A DNA stretch of 64,000 bases from an uncultured Muribaculaceae bacterium (GTDB lineage: Bacteria > Bacteroidota > Bacteroidia > Bacteroidales > Muribaculaceae). Location: NCBI GenBank assembly GCA_947627615.1, contig CANQWS010000003.1, positions 1-64,000 on the forward strand. Reading direction: 5' to 3'. The notes under the pieces are model-generated. The model was not told the DNA's origin. It did no database searches and saw only the letters and a list, made by a program, of their open reading frames with translations. The first letter of the stretch is position 1; each line of letters opens with the position of its first letter. This document shows positions 12,937 to 21,178 of the stretch, piece after piece. A program made the translations under genes and the position numbers.

Positions 12937-13155
12937 CTATTGTTGCAGCCCGGCCAGGATGGCCTGAAGCTCCTTGTCGGTGGCCGTCAGGCGCGAGCGG
13001 CATTCGGTGAGTAGCTCCGTGGCGCGGCGGGTATAGGCGGCCAGCAGGTCTATGTCGCATGAATCGCTCTGCATGGTGCGCAGTATGCCGTCGAGTTCGT
13101 TGACGGCCTGATTGTAGGTCAGTTCACCTACGGGACGGAATTGAGGTTTTTCCAT
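12937..13155 (-). CDS. xseB: Exodeoxyribonuclease VII small subunit
   Basis: A 72-residue helical protein that forms the multi-copy small subunit of exonuclease VII, a single-strand-specific DNase that yields oligonucleotides. The family signature is seen as YNQAVNELDGILRTMQS followed by a second amphipathic helix, LLAAYTRRATELLTECRSRL. It lies 20 bp after the xseA stop, the expected partner. The ATG at 13155 gives the normal family length; the frame is open further upstream only because it runs antisense to nothing conserved. Confidence 0.9.
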   Translation of the reverse strand: MEKPQFRPVGELTYNQAVNELDGILRTMQSDSCDIDLLAAYTRRATELLTECRSRLTATDKELQAILAGLQQ

Positions 13156-13175
13156 TGGTGGTATGATGTGCTGTG

Positions 13176-14480
13176 TCAGTTTTTGATTACGGTTGATTTG
13201 AACGTGCCTTCGGCGAGACGGGTGGTCACCGTGGCTCCTTCGGCAAGGTCCGACGCGCGGCGCAGGATGCGGCCTTCGCACATTGTCAGCGAGAAGCCGC
13301 GCCGGAGGGTGGCGTCGGGACTCAGGGCGTCGAGCAGCTGCTGCGAGGCCTTGAGCCGGTAGGCCGAGCGCTCCAGTGCCGTGCGGCCCGCTGTGGCTAT
13401 GGCCCGCAGGGTCTGGTCCAGACGCATGAATTCAGGCGAGATGCGCCGCGCCCCTATGCCCGCGAGCGAGGCCGAGGCCTGACGCAGACGCGCGCCGCTC
13501 CGTTCCAGAGCCGCCGCAGGGGCTATGGCAAGGGTTGACTGGAGCTGTGCCAGCTGCATCCTCGAGCCGGAGATACGCTCCGTGGCCACCCTCAGGATTT
13601 CCGACCCAATGAGCTGCAGGCGCTCGAGGGCCTTCTCTCCGTAGGAGATGAGCCATTCGGCTGCCGCCGTGGGGGTCTTGACGCGCATGTTGGCCACATA
13701 ATCGAGCACCGTCACGTCACGCTCGTGGCCTATGCCCACTATCACCGGAAGCGGAAACTGCGCCACATCGCATGCAAGCGCGTAGTCATCGAATGCCTGG
13801 AGCTCGCTCGAGGCGCCTCCGCCGCGGATTATCACCACGCAGTCCCACAGGTCCGATTCGTCGGCTATGGCCCGCAGCGCCGACATCACGGAGGCCGGTG
13901 TGCGTTCGCCCTGCATCAGCGCCGGAAACAGCCTGACGGTGAAGCGCAGACGCGACGGGTTGTGATAGAGCTGGTTGATGAAATCGCCGTAGCCGGCTGC
14001 CCCCGGCGCCGAGATTATGGCCACGCGCAGTGCCGTTTCGGGCCACGGAAGCGAGCGGTTGTCGTCAAGGATTCCTTCGCGCTGAAGCCGTTCGAGTATC
14101 TCGCGCCGCTTGCGCTCGGCTTCGCCCATGGTGTATGACGGGTCTATGTCGCTGATCACGAGCGACAGTCCGTAGGCCGGATGGTAGTTGACCGTGCCGC
14201 AGAGCAGCACTTTCAGCCCGCTTGTCAGTGACTGGCCCGTGGCGGCGCGGAACGAGGCCGATATCCGGCCGTAGTTGCTGGCCCAGATGGCCGCTCGCAT
14301 GCGTGCGGTCACGGCGCCCGTGTCAGGGTGCTTCTCCACAAGCTCCATATAGCAGTGGCCGCGGTTCTCCCTCACGTCCATAAGCTCGGCCACAACCCAC
14401 ACATCGGTCAGCGAAGGCTGTGACAGATAGCCGGCTATGGCGCGGTTGAGGCGGCTTAAGGTGATGGCCTGCCTGCTCAT
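13176..14480 (-). CDS. xseA: Exodeoxyribonuclease VII large subunit
   Basis: Catalytic subunit of exonuclease VII, 434 residues. An N-terminal OB-fold nucleic-acid-binding domain (about 5-100, SLTDVWVVAELMD) precedes the exonuclease core with VAIISAPGAAGYGDF, DCVVIIRGGGASSEL and PVIVGIGHERD, the conserved RGGG and GHE.D segments of the family. The C-terminal helical region binds the small subunits encoded just downstream. Its ATG overlaps the stop of the DUF3256 gene by 4 bp, so the three genes form one operon. Confidence 0.95.
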   Translation of the reverse strand: MSRQAITLSRLNRAIAGYLSQPSLTDVWVVAELMDVRENRGHCYMELVEKHPDTGAVTARMRAAIWASNYGRISASFRAATGQSLTSGLKVLLCGTVNYHPAYGLSLVISDIDPSYTMGEAERKRREILERLQREGILDDNRSLPWPETALRVAIISAPGAAGYGDFINQLYHNPSRLRFTVRLFPALMQGERTPASVMSALRAIADESDLWDCVVIIRGGGASSELQAFDDYALACDVAQFPLPVIVGIGHERDVTVLDYVANMRVKTPTAAAEWLISYGEKALERLQLIGSEILRVATERISGSRMQLAQLQSTLAIAPAAALERSGARLRQASASLAGIGARRISPEFMRLDQTLRAIATAGRTALERSAYRLKASQQLLDALSPDATLRRGFSLTMCEGRILRRASDLAEGATVTTRLAEGTFKSTVIKN

Positions 14481-15112
14481 TTCACTCTCTGGAAGCGCTG
14501 TCCGTTGAATTTGTAATCTATTTTCGGAAGCATGTAGGCGCTGACGGTGTCATAGACCTCTTTGCCCAGGAACTGGGCGGCGTTGTTGGTCAGCGTGAGC
14601 GTCGATGTGGCCGGGTCGTAGCTGTAGCTTATGAGAAGGAACGGCACCGTCACTTCCACTTCGTCAAGATGCTTCCTGCCCTCGTCGGTGAGCCAGTCAG
14701 CGAGCTTGGGCTTGGTGAACACGGTCGATGTGACGTCGCGTGACCAGTCAGGTAGATACACGGCCATGCGGCTGTCAGGCGTGGGCGATTTCACTGTGGT
14801 TATCAGCGCTATGAGTTGGTTCTTGCTGCCCGGAAGAACTGAGAGCTGGCAGGTGTTGGCGTCGGTCAGCTGCACCGTGAGCTGTTCGGGCGAGAGCGAG
14901 GTGATGCGCGAACGTCCGCCCAGATCGTTGTCGGAGGCGGTGGTCATGTTGCTGTTGTAGTAGTCTATCATGTCCAGGCGGGTATCCTCGCTCAGCAGCG
15001 GCAGCACCTTCCGGGGTGCGGTGGAGAATGCCTGGGTTGAGGTGATCTGTGCCTGAGCCGGCAGGATGCTTGCGGCCCCGAGCAGCACGGCGGTGATGAT
15101 GTTGCGGTTCAT
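14477..15112 (-). CDS. DUF3256-like exported protein
   Basis: A 211-residue protein with a cleavable signal peptide (about 1-21, ending AQAQ). No catalytic motif is recognised. The middle region has the sequence character of the Bacteroidales DUF3256 family (segments DMIDYYNSNM and LTLTNNAAQFL). Probably periplasmic or attached to the outer membrane. It is coupled to xseA by a 4-bp overlap and follows the helicase gene by 28 bp, so it shares a transcript with DNA/RNA-processing genes, though nothing in the protein links it to nucleic acids. Family assignment is from memory of the pattern. Confidence 0.65.
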   Translation of the reverse strand: MNRNIITAVLLGAASILPAQAQITSTQAFSTAPRKVLPLLSEDTRLDMIDYYNSNMTTASDNDLGGRSRITSLSPEQLTVQLTDANTCQLSVLPGSKNQLIALITTVKSPTPDSRMAVYLPDWSRDVTSTVFTKPKLADWLTDEGRKHLDEVEVTVPFLLISYSYDPATSTLTLTNNAAQFLGKEVYDTVSAYMLPKIDYKFNGQRFQRVK

Positions 15113-15140
15113 ATTGGTTGGAGATTTGGCTGGTTGATAG

Positions 15141-16931
15141 TTATTTGCGGCTTTTGCGGCTGCGGGTCTTGGCCGGCTTCTTTGCTCCGCCGCGGCTTTT
15201 CTTGAGGAAATACTCGTAGGTGGTTTCGGCCGGTTCCTCGGCTGTCTCGCCGCGTTTGCGGCGTGCCGAGGCGCGGTTGTAGTCCTTGTCGGCCTCGGCG
15301 ATTTCGCTGTAGACCCGTGCGCCCATCCATTCGGCCTGACGGAGACCGTTGACCACCCTGCGGGCGTCGGATTTATGCACGTCGAAAAGCGAGTAGTGGG
15401 GCAGGAGGTCTATGCGGCCCACGTCAACCCGCTTGCCCTCAACGAAATGGTTCAGCAACTCTATGAGGTTGCCGGCGAAGAAGCCGTCGGCCTTGCCTAT
15501 GTTCACATAGATTCGTTCCATTCCCTTTTCGGCGGTCCTCCGGTCCTTTTCCTTGTCGGTGAGCGCCTTGCCGTCCTTCTTGCGCTCCTTGGCCGGCTTT
15601 TCGTCTATGAAGTCTATTTTGGGAGCATCGCGGTAGTACTCCAGCAGGCGGTTGAATTCCAGCGAGAGCACCCGTTTCAGAAGGTCCTCGCCGGTGAGCC
15701 ATTCGAGTTTGCGCAGCACTCCGGGAAGATATTTGGCTATGCCTTCCTCGTCGACCTTCACGCGCTCTATCCTGTCGGCCAGATTGTAGAGCTGTTTCTC
15801 TATGATGTGCTGCGGCGTGGGCACTTCCTTGCGCTCGAATTTCTTGCCAATCTTTTTCTCAATCTCGCGCAGCTTGCCTTTTTCGCGCGAGTGGATAATG
15901 GCTATGCTCGTTCCGGTTTTTCCGGCGCGGCCGGTTCGGCCCGAGCGGTGGGTGTAGACTGCCGTATCGTCGGGGAGTCCGTAGTTGATCACGTGGGTGA
16001 GGTCGTCCACGTCAAGGCCGCGGGCCGCCACGTCGGTGGCCACGAGCAGCGTTATGACGCGGTCGCGGAACTTGCGCATCACAATGTCGCGCTGCTGCTG
16101 CGAGAGGTCGCCGTGGAGCGCGTCGGCGTTGTAACCGTCGGCTATCAGCTTGTCGGCAATCTCCTGGGTGTCGCGCCGGGTGCGGCAGAAGATAATGCCG
16201 TAGATGTTCGGGTTGTCGTCGGCTATTCGCTTAAGGGCGAGATATTTGTCGCGGGCGTTGACCATGTAGTAGATGTGGCGCACGTTCTCGGCCCCCTCGT
16301 TGCGGTTGCCAATCACGAATTCCACCGGGTCATGCATGTACTTCTTGGCTATGCGGGCTATTTCGGTAGGCATCGTGGCCGAGAACATCAGCATCTTGCG
16401 GTCCTCGGGGATATGGGCCAGAATCTCGTCTATCGATTCCAGAAATCCCATGTTGAGCATCTCGTCGGCCTCGTCGAGAACCACGGTGTGAACGTCCTTG
16501 AGGTCCACCTCGCCGCGGTTTATCAGGTCAATCAGACGCCCCGGCGTGGCCACTATTATCTGCACCCCGCGGCGCAGGGCGCGGATCTGGCTCTCTATGC
16601 TTGAGCCGCCATAGACCGGAAGCACCTTAATGTTGGGCATGTACTTGGAAAAGTCCGCCAGATCGCTGCCTATCTGCAGGCACAGCTCGCGTGTGGGCGA
16701 GAGGATGAGGGCCTGTGTGTTTCCGTTGTCGGGGTTTATGCGCTGCAGCAGAGGCAGTCCGAAAGCCGCCGTCTTGCCCGTGCCTGTCTGGGCAAGCGCC
16801 ACTACATCGCCGTTGGCCGTCAGCAGATGCGGTATCACCTTCTCCTGTACGGGCATCGGGTTGATGAATCCTAATTCTTCTATGGCCTGTCGCAGGTCGG
16901 GGCGTACGCCTAATTCTTCAAATGTGGTCAT
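15141..16931 (-). CDS. DEAD-box ATP-dependent RNA helicase with DbpA-type RNA-binding domain
   Basis: A 596-residue cytoplasmic RNA helicase. It has the Q motif region, Walker A (AQTGTGKTAAF), PTRELCLQ, DEAD (VLDEADEML), SAT, and the helicase C motifs ARGLDV and HRSGRTGRAG. After the helicase core (about 1-375) come a linker, a DbpA-like RRM fold (about 485-560, IYVNIGKADGFF), and a Lys/Arg-rich tail. This layout is that of the CsdA/DeaD/CshA group, which remodel structured RNA in ribosome assembly and cold adaptation. A -7 element (TACCTTTG, minus strand) lies 32 bp upstream of the start. Confidence 0.93.
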   Translation of the reverse strand: MTTFEELGVRPDLRQAIEELGFINPMPVQEKVIPHLLTANGDVVALAQTGTGKTAAFGLPLLQRINPDNGNTQALILSPTRELCLQIGSDLADFSKYMPNIKVLPVYGGSSIESQIRALRRGVQIIVATPGRLIDLINRGEVDLKDVHTVVLDEADEMLNMGFLESIDEILAHIPEDRKMLMFSATMPTEIARIAKKYMHDPVEFVIGNRNEGAENVRHIYYMVNARDKYLALKRIADDNPNIYGIIFCRTRRDTQEIADKLIADGYNADALHGDLSQQQRDIVMRKFRDRVITLLVATDVAARGLDVDDLTHVINYGLPDDTAVYTHRSGRTGRAGKTGTSIAIIHSREKGKLREIEKKIGKKFERKEVPTPQHIIEKQLYNLADRIERVKVDEEGIAKYLPGVLRKLEWLTGEDLLKRVLSLEFNRLLEYYRDAPKIDFIDEKPAKERKKDGKALTDKEKDRRTAEKGMERIYVNIGKADGFFAGNLIELLNHFVEGKRVDVGRIDLLPHYSLFDVHKSDARRVVNGLRQAEWMGARVYSEIAEADKDYNRASARRKRGETAEEPAETTYEYFLKKSRGGAKKPAKTRSRKSRK

Positions 16932-16962
16932 TGTCTGTCGTTGTCATGAGGTCTTTATCGCA

Positions 16963-16970
16963 CAAAGGTA
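16963..16970 (-). promoter_or_regulatory. -7 element for the helicase operon
   Basis: Minus-strand TACCTTTG matches TAnnTTTG and is 32 bp before the helicase ATG at 16931. The -33 box is not obvious. Confidence 0.45.
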
Positions 16971-17106
16971 CAACAAAAGGTTGGGCTTACGTGCGTTGCC
17001 GCCCGTTTTTTTGCTCCGGACAGCTGCTTATATCCTTACAACACCCCGCCTCCCCCTAAAGTTGCCTCCCTCCAGTGGCTCCGTTTAGCAGCCGGCCGCT
17101 CTCGCC

Positions 17107-17400
17107 CTACTTTTGCTTTATGAATGCACTGAATACCCTGTAGGAGAGCGCGCCGACAATAATGCCAACAGCTATTGCAACTAAACCGGCGCATCCCCTC
17201 ATGAAGAGATACGTCTTGGGGGATAGGTCGTCATGCCAGATTATCATTGACATAAAAATGGCCACGATAATCGCGCACAATGCTATCGCTATGTATTTCA
17301 GCCGGAGATTGGCGGGAATGTTGTAGAAATCCTGCAGCGTCTTTCTCTGCGGTTCCTGGTCGTTGGAGTCCATCGGATTGTTCATAATGGGTTGTTTCAT
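17107..17400 (-). CDS. Small two-helix membrane protein, unknown function
   Basis: A 97-residue protein of unrecognised family. A polar N-terminus (MKQPIMNNP...QRKTLQDFYNIP) precedes two strongly hydrophobic segments (about residues 40-60 and 70-92) separated by a short loop with two aspartates. The C-terminus is basic (FIKQK), so both ends are predicted in the cytoplasm. The frame is open to a TTG at 17433 and an ATG at 17415; the ATG at 17400 gives the most natural start. No conserved neighbour points to a role. Confidence 0.5.
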   Translation of the reverse strand: MKQPIMNNPMDSNDQEPQRKTLQDFYNIPANLRLKYIAIALCAIIVAIFMSMIIWHDDLSPKTYLFMRGCAGLVAIAVGIIVGALSYRVFSAFIKQK

Positions 17401-17687
17401 TGCAAATTTCGTCATAATCACCGGAATATGCAAGGATTATGTCTGGAATAGCCCGGTTAATGTTGGCGCATTTGCTCTTATTTCATTATTTTTGTAATCA
17501 CTTAAATCAACAAACGTTTTGATGAAAACGATTTCAGGAATTTTCGCGAGGCTTGTGGCAGTGGCCTTGTCAGTGATTTTGTCGGTCGGCGCCCGAGGCC
17601 GACCGAGCGAAATCACCAAATGGCTGAGCGGTCAGCATAACTTCACTATCTCTACCCTTGCGATGCTTTCCAATTTCTTGGCAAGCC

Positions 17688-17906
17688 TATTGTAACTGTA
17701 GGCTGAATTTGGCACCGACAAATTCGAGAACGAAGGGGTCGTGCACTAAACTCAGGGGGTCAAACTTATCCGGTTTTGCCGGAAGATTTTTCTTGATCAG
17801 GGATTCCACTTCCTCCGAATCGCGATGCGTGGACAACAGACGCTCGTAATTCGTAATATTGTGTCGCTATCTGTCTTTCGAGCTGGCGGACGCTCCATGC
17901 CTGATG
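17688..17906 (-). pseudogene. Remnant of a DUF1016 (YhcG-type) PDDEXK nuclease, frameshifted
   Basis: Two adjoining frames together read as the junction of the DUF1016 N-terminal and nuclease domains: AWSVRQLERQIATQYYE in one frame, then ERLLSTHRDSEEVESLIKK and HDPFVLEFVGAKFS in another. The family normally has WSVRELERQI..YERLL and later DPYVLEFLG. The break is at an exact 7-bp tandem duplication (TCGTAAT twice, 17844-17857); removing one copy restores a continuous QYYERLLS frame. Only about 73 codons remain, with both ends missing, so this is a gene fragment. YhcG proteins are accessory nucleases often carried beside type I restriction loci and mobile islands, which suits this accessory region. 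Confidence 0.75.
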
Positions 17907-17919
17907 CGGCGGGATGCGC

Positions 17920-20271
17920 TTACCGGTCGTCGGCTCCGAAAATGCTCTTGCGCAGACGCTGGTAGAAGAACGATATGGACAGCAGGACAGCTCCGAGAAG
18001 TATGAGCACCACAATGCGCCCTATCATCGGCAGTCCCCAGATGTCGTAGATAACGAGCTTCAGCAGCAGAATCCCGAAGATGCCGATACTCGCAAGCCTC
18101 ACCACGCGGCAGCGGTAACGCATGCCGGCGGCCATGAGCATGGCGCCGCAGATGATCAGGCCGACGGAGAATCCCGCGCTGTAGTAGCGCGTCAGTTCAG
18201 CCGACCGGAGCATCAGCTCTATCGCGGTGACCGTGAACACTGAGGCCGACAGCGAGTAATAGATGGCGAAGCCGTTGCGGCTGAACGGCCCCATGAGCCG
18301 CGGATGATGGAATATGCGGTTGCCCTGCAGCGACATCACGGCCACAAACAGCAGGGCGCCAGTCCACTGGAGAATTTCGTTGACAGCCGTGGGCGGACGG
18401 TAGGCGCCGCACCATATCAGGAACAGCACCGCCCCCGTGGCCGGAAAGAGCCAGCCCGCATATCCGCTGTTGCGGCCATAGAGGCTCACCAGCAGAAGGG
18501 CAATCATCACTATGGCCATGGCCGATGTCATCGCTTCCATCGGGCCCGCGGCCAGACCGGTGAGCAGATATGCCGCCACGCACATCATGATGACTCCTGC
18601 CCACAGCGACACGCAGTAGGCCGCCCGGCATATATTCTTGCCGAATTTCAGGAATGCCTCCCACTTCATTGAAATCACGCATGACATGGCTATGAAGCAC
18701 AGGCCCGACAGCGCGTAGGTCCACACGCTGCTGTAGCCGTTGCACGAATAGATGCTTGCCGGATGGCTCGATACAAGGGTGATTACGGCCACGACCGAGA
18801 GCACAGCTGCCGCCACTGAAAACAGCCACCGGCGCGTCATGCCGTAAACGCCCGTGAATGTCAGTGTCAGCACCGCGAAACTCACGGCTATGACCGACGG
18901 ATTCGAGAACTGTATCGGCGTTACCAGTGTGGCGAAAACCACCACGGCAAAGAGCAGCAGGTTCTGCATCAGCATGTCGGTCCGGCCGCGGTAGAATTTA
19001 TAGAACAGAAGCAGGTTTATGCCTCCTGCCACAAACGGTATGATGCCTCTTATCCTGCACATTACCGGCACGGCGGCTATGAAATGGAGACCCAGAATCA
19101 GATAGGCTGTAAAGTTCAGCGCCGCGGCTCCCAGCAGGAAAAAGAACAGCACCGAGCGCCGGGTGTTGCGGTTTAGGACCGTGGCCAGAGGTATCGAGAA
19201 CAGCACCACGAACAGCGTGGCGAAGCACAGCATGGCTGTTGAATCGGCCGTGGTGAGTTGCTCCGTTACGGTGTAGATATAGGCCACTGTCCACGTCAGC
19301 ACGCAGCCCGCGGCGGCCAGTTCCCACCAGTTGCGCCTGAGCGTTATGAGAAAAATTCCCGCATTGAGTATCGTGATATAGCCGAACAGCATCACGCAGC
19401 TGTTCGTGTCGCCAACGGCCAGGAACGGAGCCACGAATCCGCCTATGAAGCCCGTCATGGCAAGTTCGCGCCGGTCAAACCTCAGCGCTATGCCAATCAT
19501 TGCGGCGGTGAGTCCGATGAATATGCCGAAGGTCGTGCCCGAACTGAAAAGTTCGTAGAAATTGTAGGCCACGGCTATGGTCACGAAGCAGATGGCGAAA
19601 CCGCCTCCGGCCAGAACCGACGAGAAGCTGCGGTAACGGTCGCGGAGCACGTAGGCTATGGCCCACAGTCCCATTCCCGCGCAGAGACCTATTATGGTGC
19701 GCCCCACCTCGTTGACCCAGTCATTGTCAATGGCGAATTTCACGAAAAATCCTATGCCCGTGATCAGAGCCAGAATTCCTATCTTGTTCATCAGGTTCTC
19801 GCCGATGACCTTTTCCATGTTGCGGCCCTGCGGTTCCGGACTCTCTTCCGTCGCGGCATAGAACTCAGGCACGGGTGCGGGTGCGGGTGCCGGCGGCGGG
19901 GGAGGCGGCAGGGGTATGGTCTCGCCCTGCTCAGACAGCTCTTCCTCAGCCACCGTCAGTGGCGGAGGCACTGCCCTGGCAGCCTGCTGATTGGCAGCTT
20001 GCTGGGCGGCAGCCTGTTGACTGGCGGCCGAAATCGTTTCCTTCATCTTCTCTACCGGTAATTCCGGCTCAGCAGCCACCGGTTCGTGGCTCTCCTTCTG
20101 TTTCGCGTTAGCCGCCAGCTGCTTTATCAGCGGTTCAAGCTGCTCTATCAGGCCCGACAGCGCATTGTTCTCCATCTCGATGCGGTTGGCCACTCTTCTC
20201 ATCTGGGCAGTCAGCACAACCGGCACTATAAACACGAACAATATCAGCAGGATTAGAAAGATGATTTCCAT
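17920..20271 (-). CDS. DUF2339 multi-spanning membrane protein
   Basis: A 783-residue inner-membrane protein. One N-terminal helix (about 1-22), a cytoplasmic coiled coil (IEMENNALSGLIEQLEPLIKQL), a long Ala/Gln- and Pro-rich linker (about 80-135, PLPPPPPPAPAP), then some twenty hydrophobic segments to the C-terminus. The first after the linker is GENLMNKIGILALITGIGFFVKFAIDN in part, the DUF2339 signature. Function is unknown for the family. A single-gene unit; downstream lies only the DUF1016 remnant. Confidence 0.88.
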   Translation of the reverse strand: MEIIFLILLILFVFIVPVVLTAQMRRVANRIEMENNALSGLIEQLEPLIKQLAANAKQKESHEPVAAEPELPVEKMKETISAASQQAAAQQAANQQAARAVPPPLTVAEEELSEQGETIPLPPPPPPAPAPAPVPEFYAATEESPEPQGRNMEKVIGENLMNKIGILALITGIGFFVKFAIDNDWVNEVGRTIIGLCAGMGLWAIAYVLRDRYRSFSSVLAGGGFAICFVTIAVAYNFYELFSSGTTFGIFIGLTAAMIGIALRFDRRELAMTGFIGGFVAPFLAVGDTNSCVMLFGYITILNAGIFLITLRRNWWELAAAGCVLTWTVAYIYTVTEQLTTADSTAMLCFATLFVVLFSIPLATVLNRNTRRSVLFFFLLGAAALNFTAYLILGLHFIAAVPVMCRIRGIIPFVAGGINLLLFYKFYRGRTDMLMQNLLLFAVVVFATLVTPIQFSNPSVIAVSFAVLTLTFTGVYGMTRRWLFSVAAAVLSVVAVITLVSSHPASIYSCNGYSSVWTYALSGLCFIAMSCVISMKWEAFLKFGKNICRAAYCVSLWAGVIMMCVAAYLLTGLAAGPMEAMTSAMAIVMIALLLVSLYGRNSGYAGWLFPATGAVLFLIWCGAYRPPTAVNEILQWTGALLFVAVMSLQGNRIFHHPRLMGPFSRNGFAIYYSLSASVFTVTAIELMLRSAELTRYYSAGFSVGLIICGAMLMAAGMRYRCRVVRLASIGIFGILLLKLVIYDIWGLPMIGRIVVLILLGAVLLSISFFYQRLRKSIFGADDR

Positions 20272-20402
20272 AGCGAAACCGTTTGAACGTTACAAAATTG
20301 AGCTAAAGATACGCATAAAATCCGAACTGCCGCCAACAATCCCCCATTTTTCCCACAATCTCCACAAAAAACGCCCAACCCTCGTCCCCTTTTCCCTGAA
20401 TT

Positions 20403-20877
20403 TCATTCCCTACCTCCCTTTCGGTAATCAACGCGTGCCTTATACATCTGTTCCTTTATCCCGCCGTTCTTGACGAAGTCGCTCTGCAGTCTGTCAAGGA
20501 GTTTGCGCAGAAACACATCGGTCTGATGAATGAGTGTTATCGCAATGTTGGCGATGGTCTCGGGTGTGCGCTGGCGTATTGCTTCCATATAAAATTGCGA
20601 GTCATTGTGCCGTGTACAGACTTGTCTCGCTTTCAAAGCCTTTTCAGAACTGACATCCCATTTCGCCATGCCACGCACCCGGAGAGAATCCTCATAGTCC
20701 AGCAGTAGTTCCTGCAGGCTTGCCCGCGCCACATTTATAAGTTTGGTCGATGGTGCGGTCTCCTTTGTCAAGATAGCTGTGGGCGAAATAATAAGTGATA
20801 TCATAGATGCACTCAGTTTTCTGGAAAGCTATCAGATTTCGGTAATTACCTTTTTTAGGAAGGAAAGTGTCGGCCAT
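20403..20877 (-). pseudogene. Four-helix-bundle suffix domain protein, broken by an internal deletion
   Basis: Residues 1-45 (MADTFLPKKGNYRNLIAFQ.., ..YFAHSYLDKGDRTIDQ) read in one frame; the rest (KLINVARASLQELLLDYED ... IANIAITLIHQ) reads in another. In the Bacteroidales family these parts are joined by a conserved stretch of the type MVQAARSGKQNI..TSKETEI, which is absent here. A deletion of roughly 80 bp (my estimate from the remembered family layout) with a frame change at about 20745-20750 explains it. The family is related to the 23S rRNA intervening-sequence four-helix bundle proteins; role unknown. A degenerate 9-bp repeat lies upstream at 20914-20949, as is usual for these genes. 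Confidence 0.72.
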
Positions 20878-20913
20878 GGCCTTGAGATTTTGTGGTTGGT
20901 TTATAAATTAAGT

Positions 20914-20949
20914 TATTGGTCTAATTGGACTTATTGGGCCTATTCGCCT
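20914..20949. repeat. Four degenerate 9-bp tandem repeats
   Basis: TATTGGTCT, AATTGGACT, TATTGGGCC and TATTCGCCT follow each other without gap, 37 bp before the start of the broken four-helix-bundle gene. Similar 9-bp ladders are often seen in front of this gene family in Bacteroidales (from memory). Confidence 0.7.
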
Positions 20950-21100
20950 AAAGTTCCAGTCCTTTGTGCTTTGCATCTAAGCCTCTGACATCAATGCCAG
21001 GAGACATGCTAAACGCAAAGCCACGAATTATTTATTGTAAAGCAATCTAAATCACCCCAAATCTTGCGTGACGCAAAGCCAATGCGGAGAAAATCCCCCG

Positions 21101-21126
21101 TATTCACCGCAAATTTGCGGTGAATA
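21101..21126. promoter_or_regulatory. 26-bp perfect palindrome, candidate operator for the Fic gene
   Basis: TATTCACCGCAAA joined head to head with its exact complement TTTGCGGTGAATA, 37 bp before the fic ATG. Contains two ACCGCAAA half-sites that recur at the start codon (21155-21178). A smaller palindrome TTGCGT-G-ACGCAA lies at 21064-21076. Confidence 0.65.
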
Positions 21127-21154
21127 TTTGGCCGTTTCCCCGCATTTCCCTACA

Positions 21155-21178
21155 TTTGCGGTATGAGAAGACCGCAAA
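21155..21178. promoter_or_regulatory. Inverted half-sites flanking the fic start codon
   Basis: TTTGCGGT (21155-21162) and ACCGCAAA (21171-21178) flank 8 bp that contain the ATG at 21163. They are the same half-site as in the palindrome at 21101-21126, in the opposite relative orientation (tail to tail). Part lies in coding sequence (codons for Arg-Pro-Gln), so a bound protein would block initiation; an RNA hairpin over the start is the alternative. Confidence 0.6.

Noticed and set aside
17582-17606. 9-bp perfect hairpin TCGGTCGGC / GCCGACCGA
   Set aside because: No T-tract on either strand and no adjacent complete gene end; could be chance in a GC-rich stretch.
17522-17695. 57-codon plus-strand ORF (MKTISGIFARLVAVAL...) with a signal-like start and a -7-like TATTTTTG upstream
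   Set aside because: Overlaps the antisense end of the DUF1016 remnant, has no family resemblance and ends without a mature domain; likely chance in decayed sequence.
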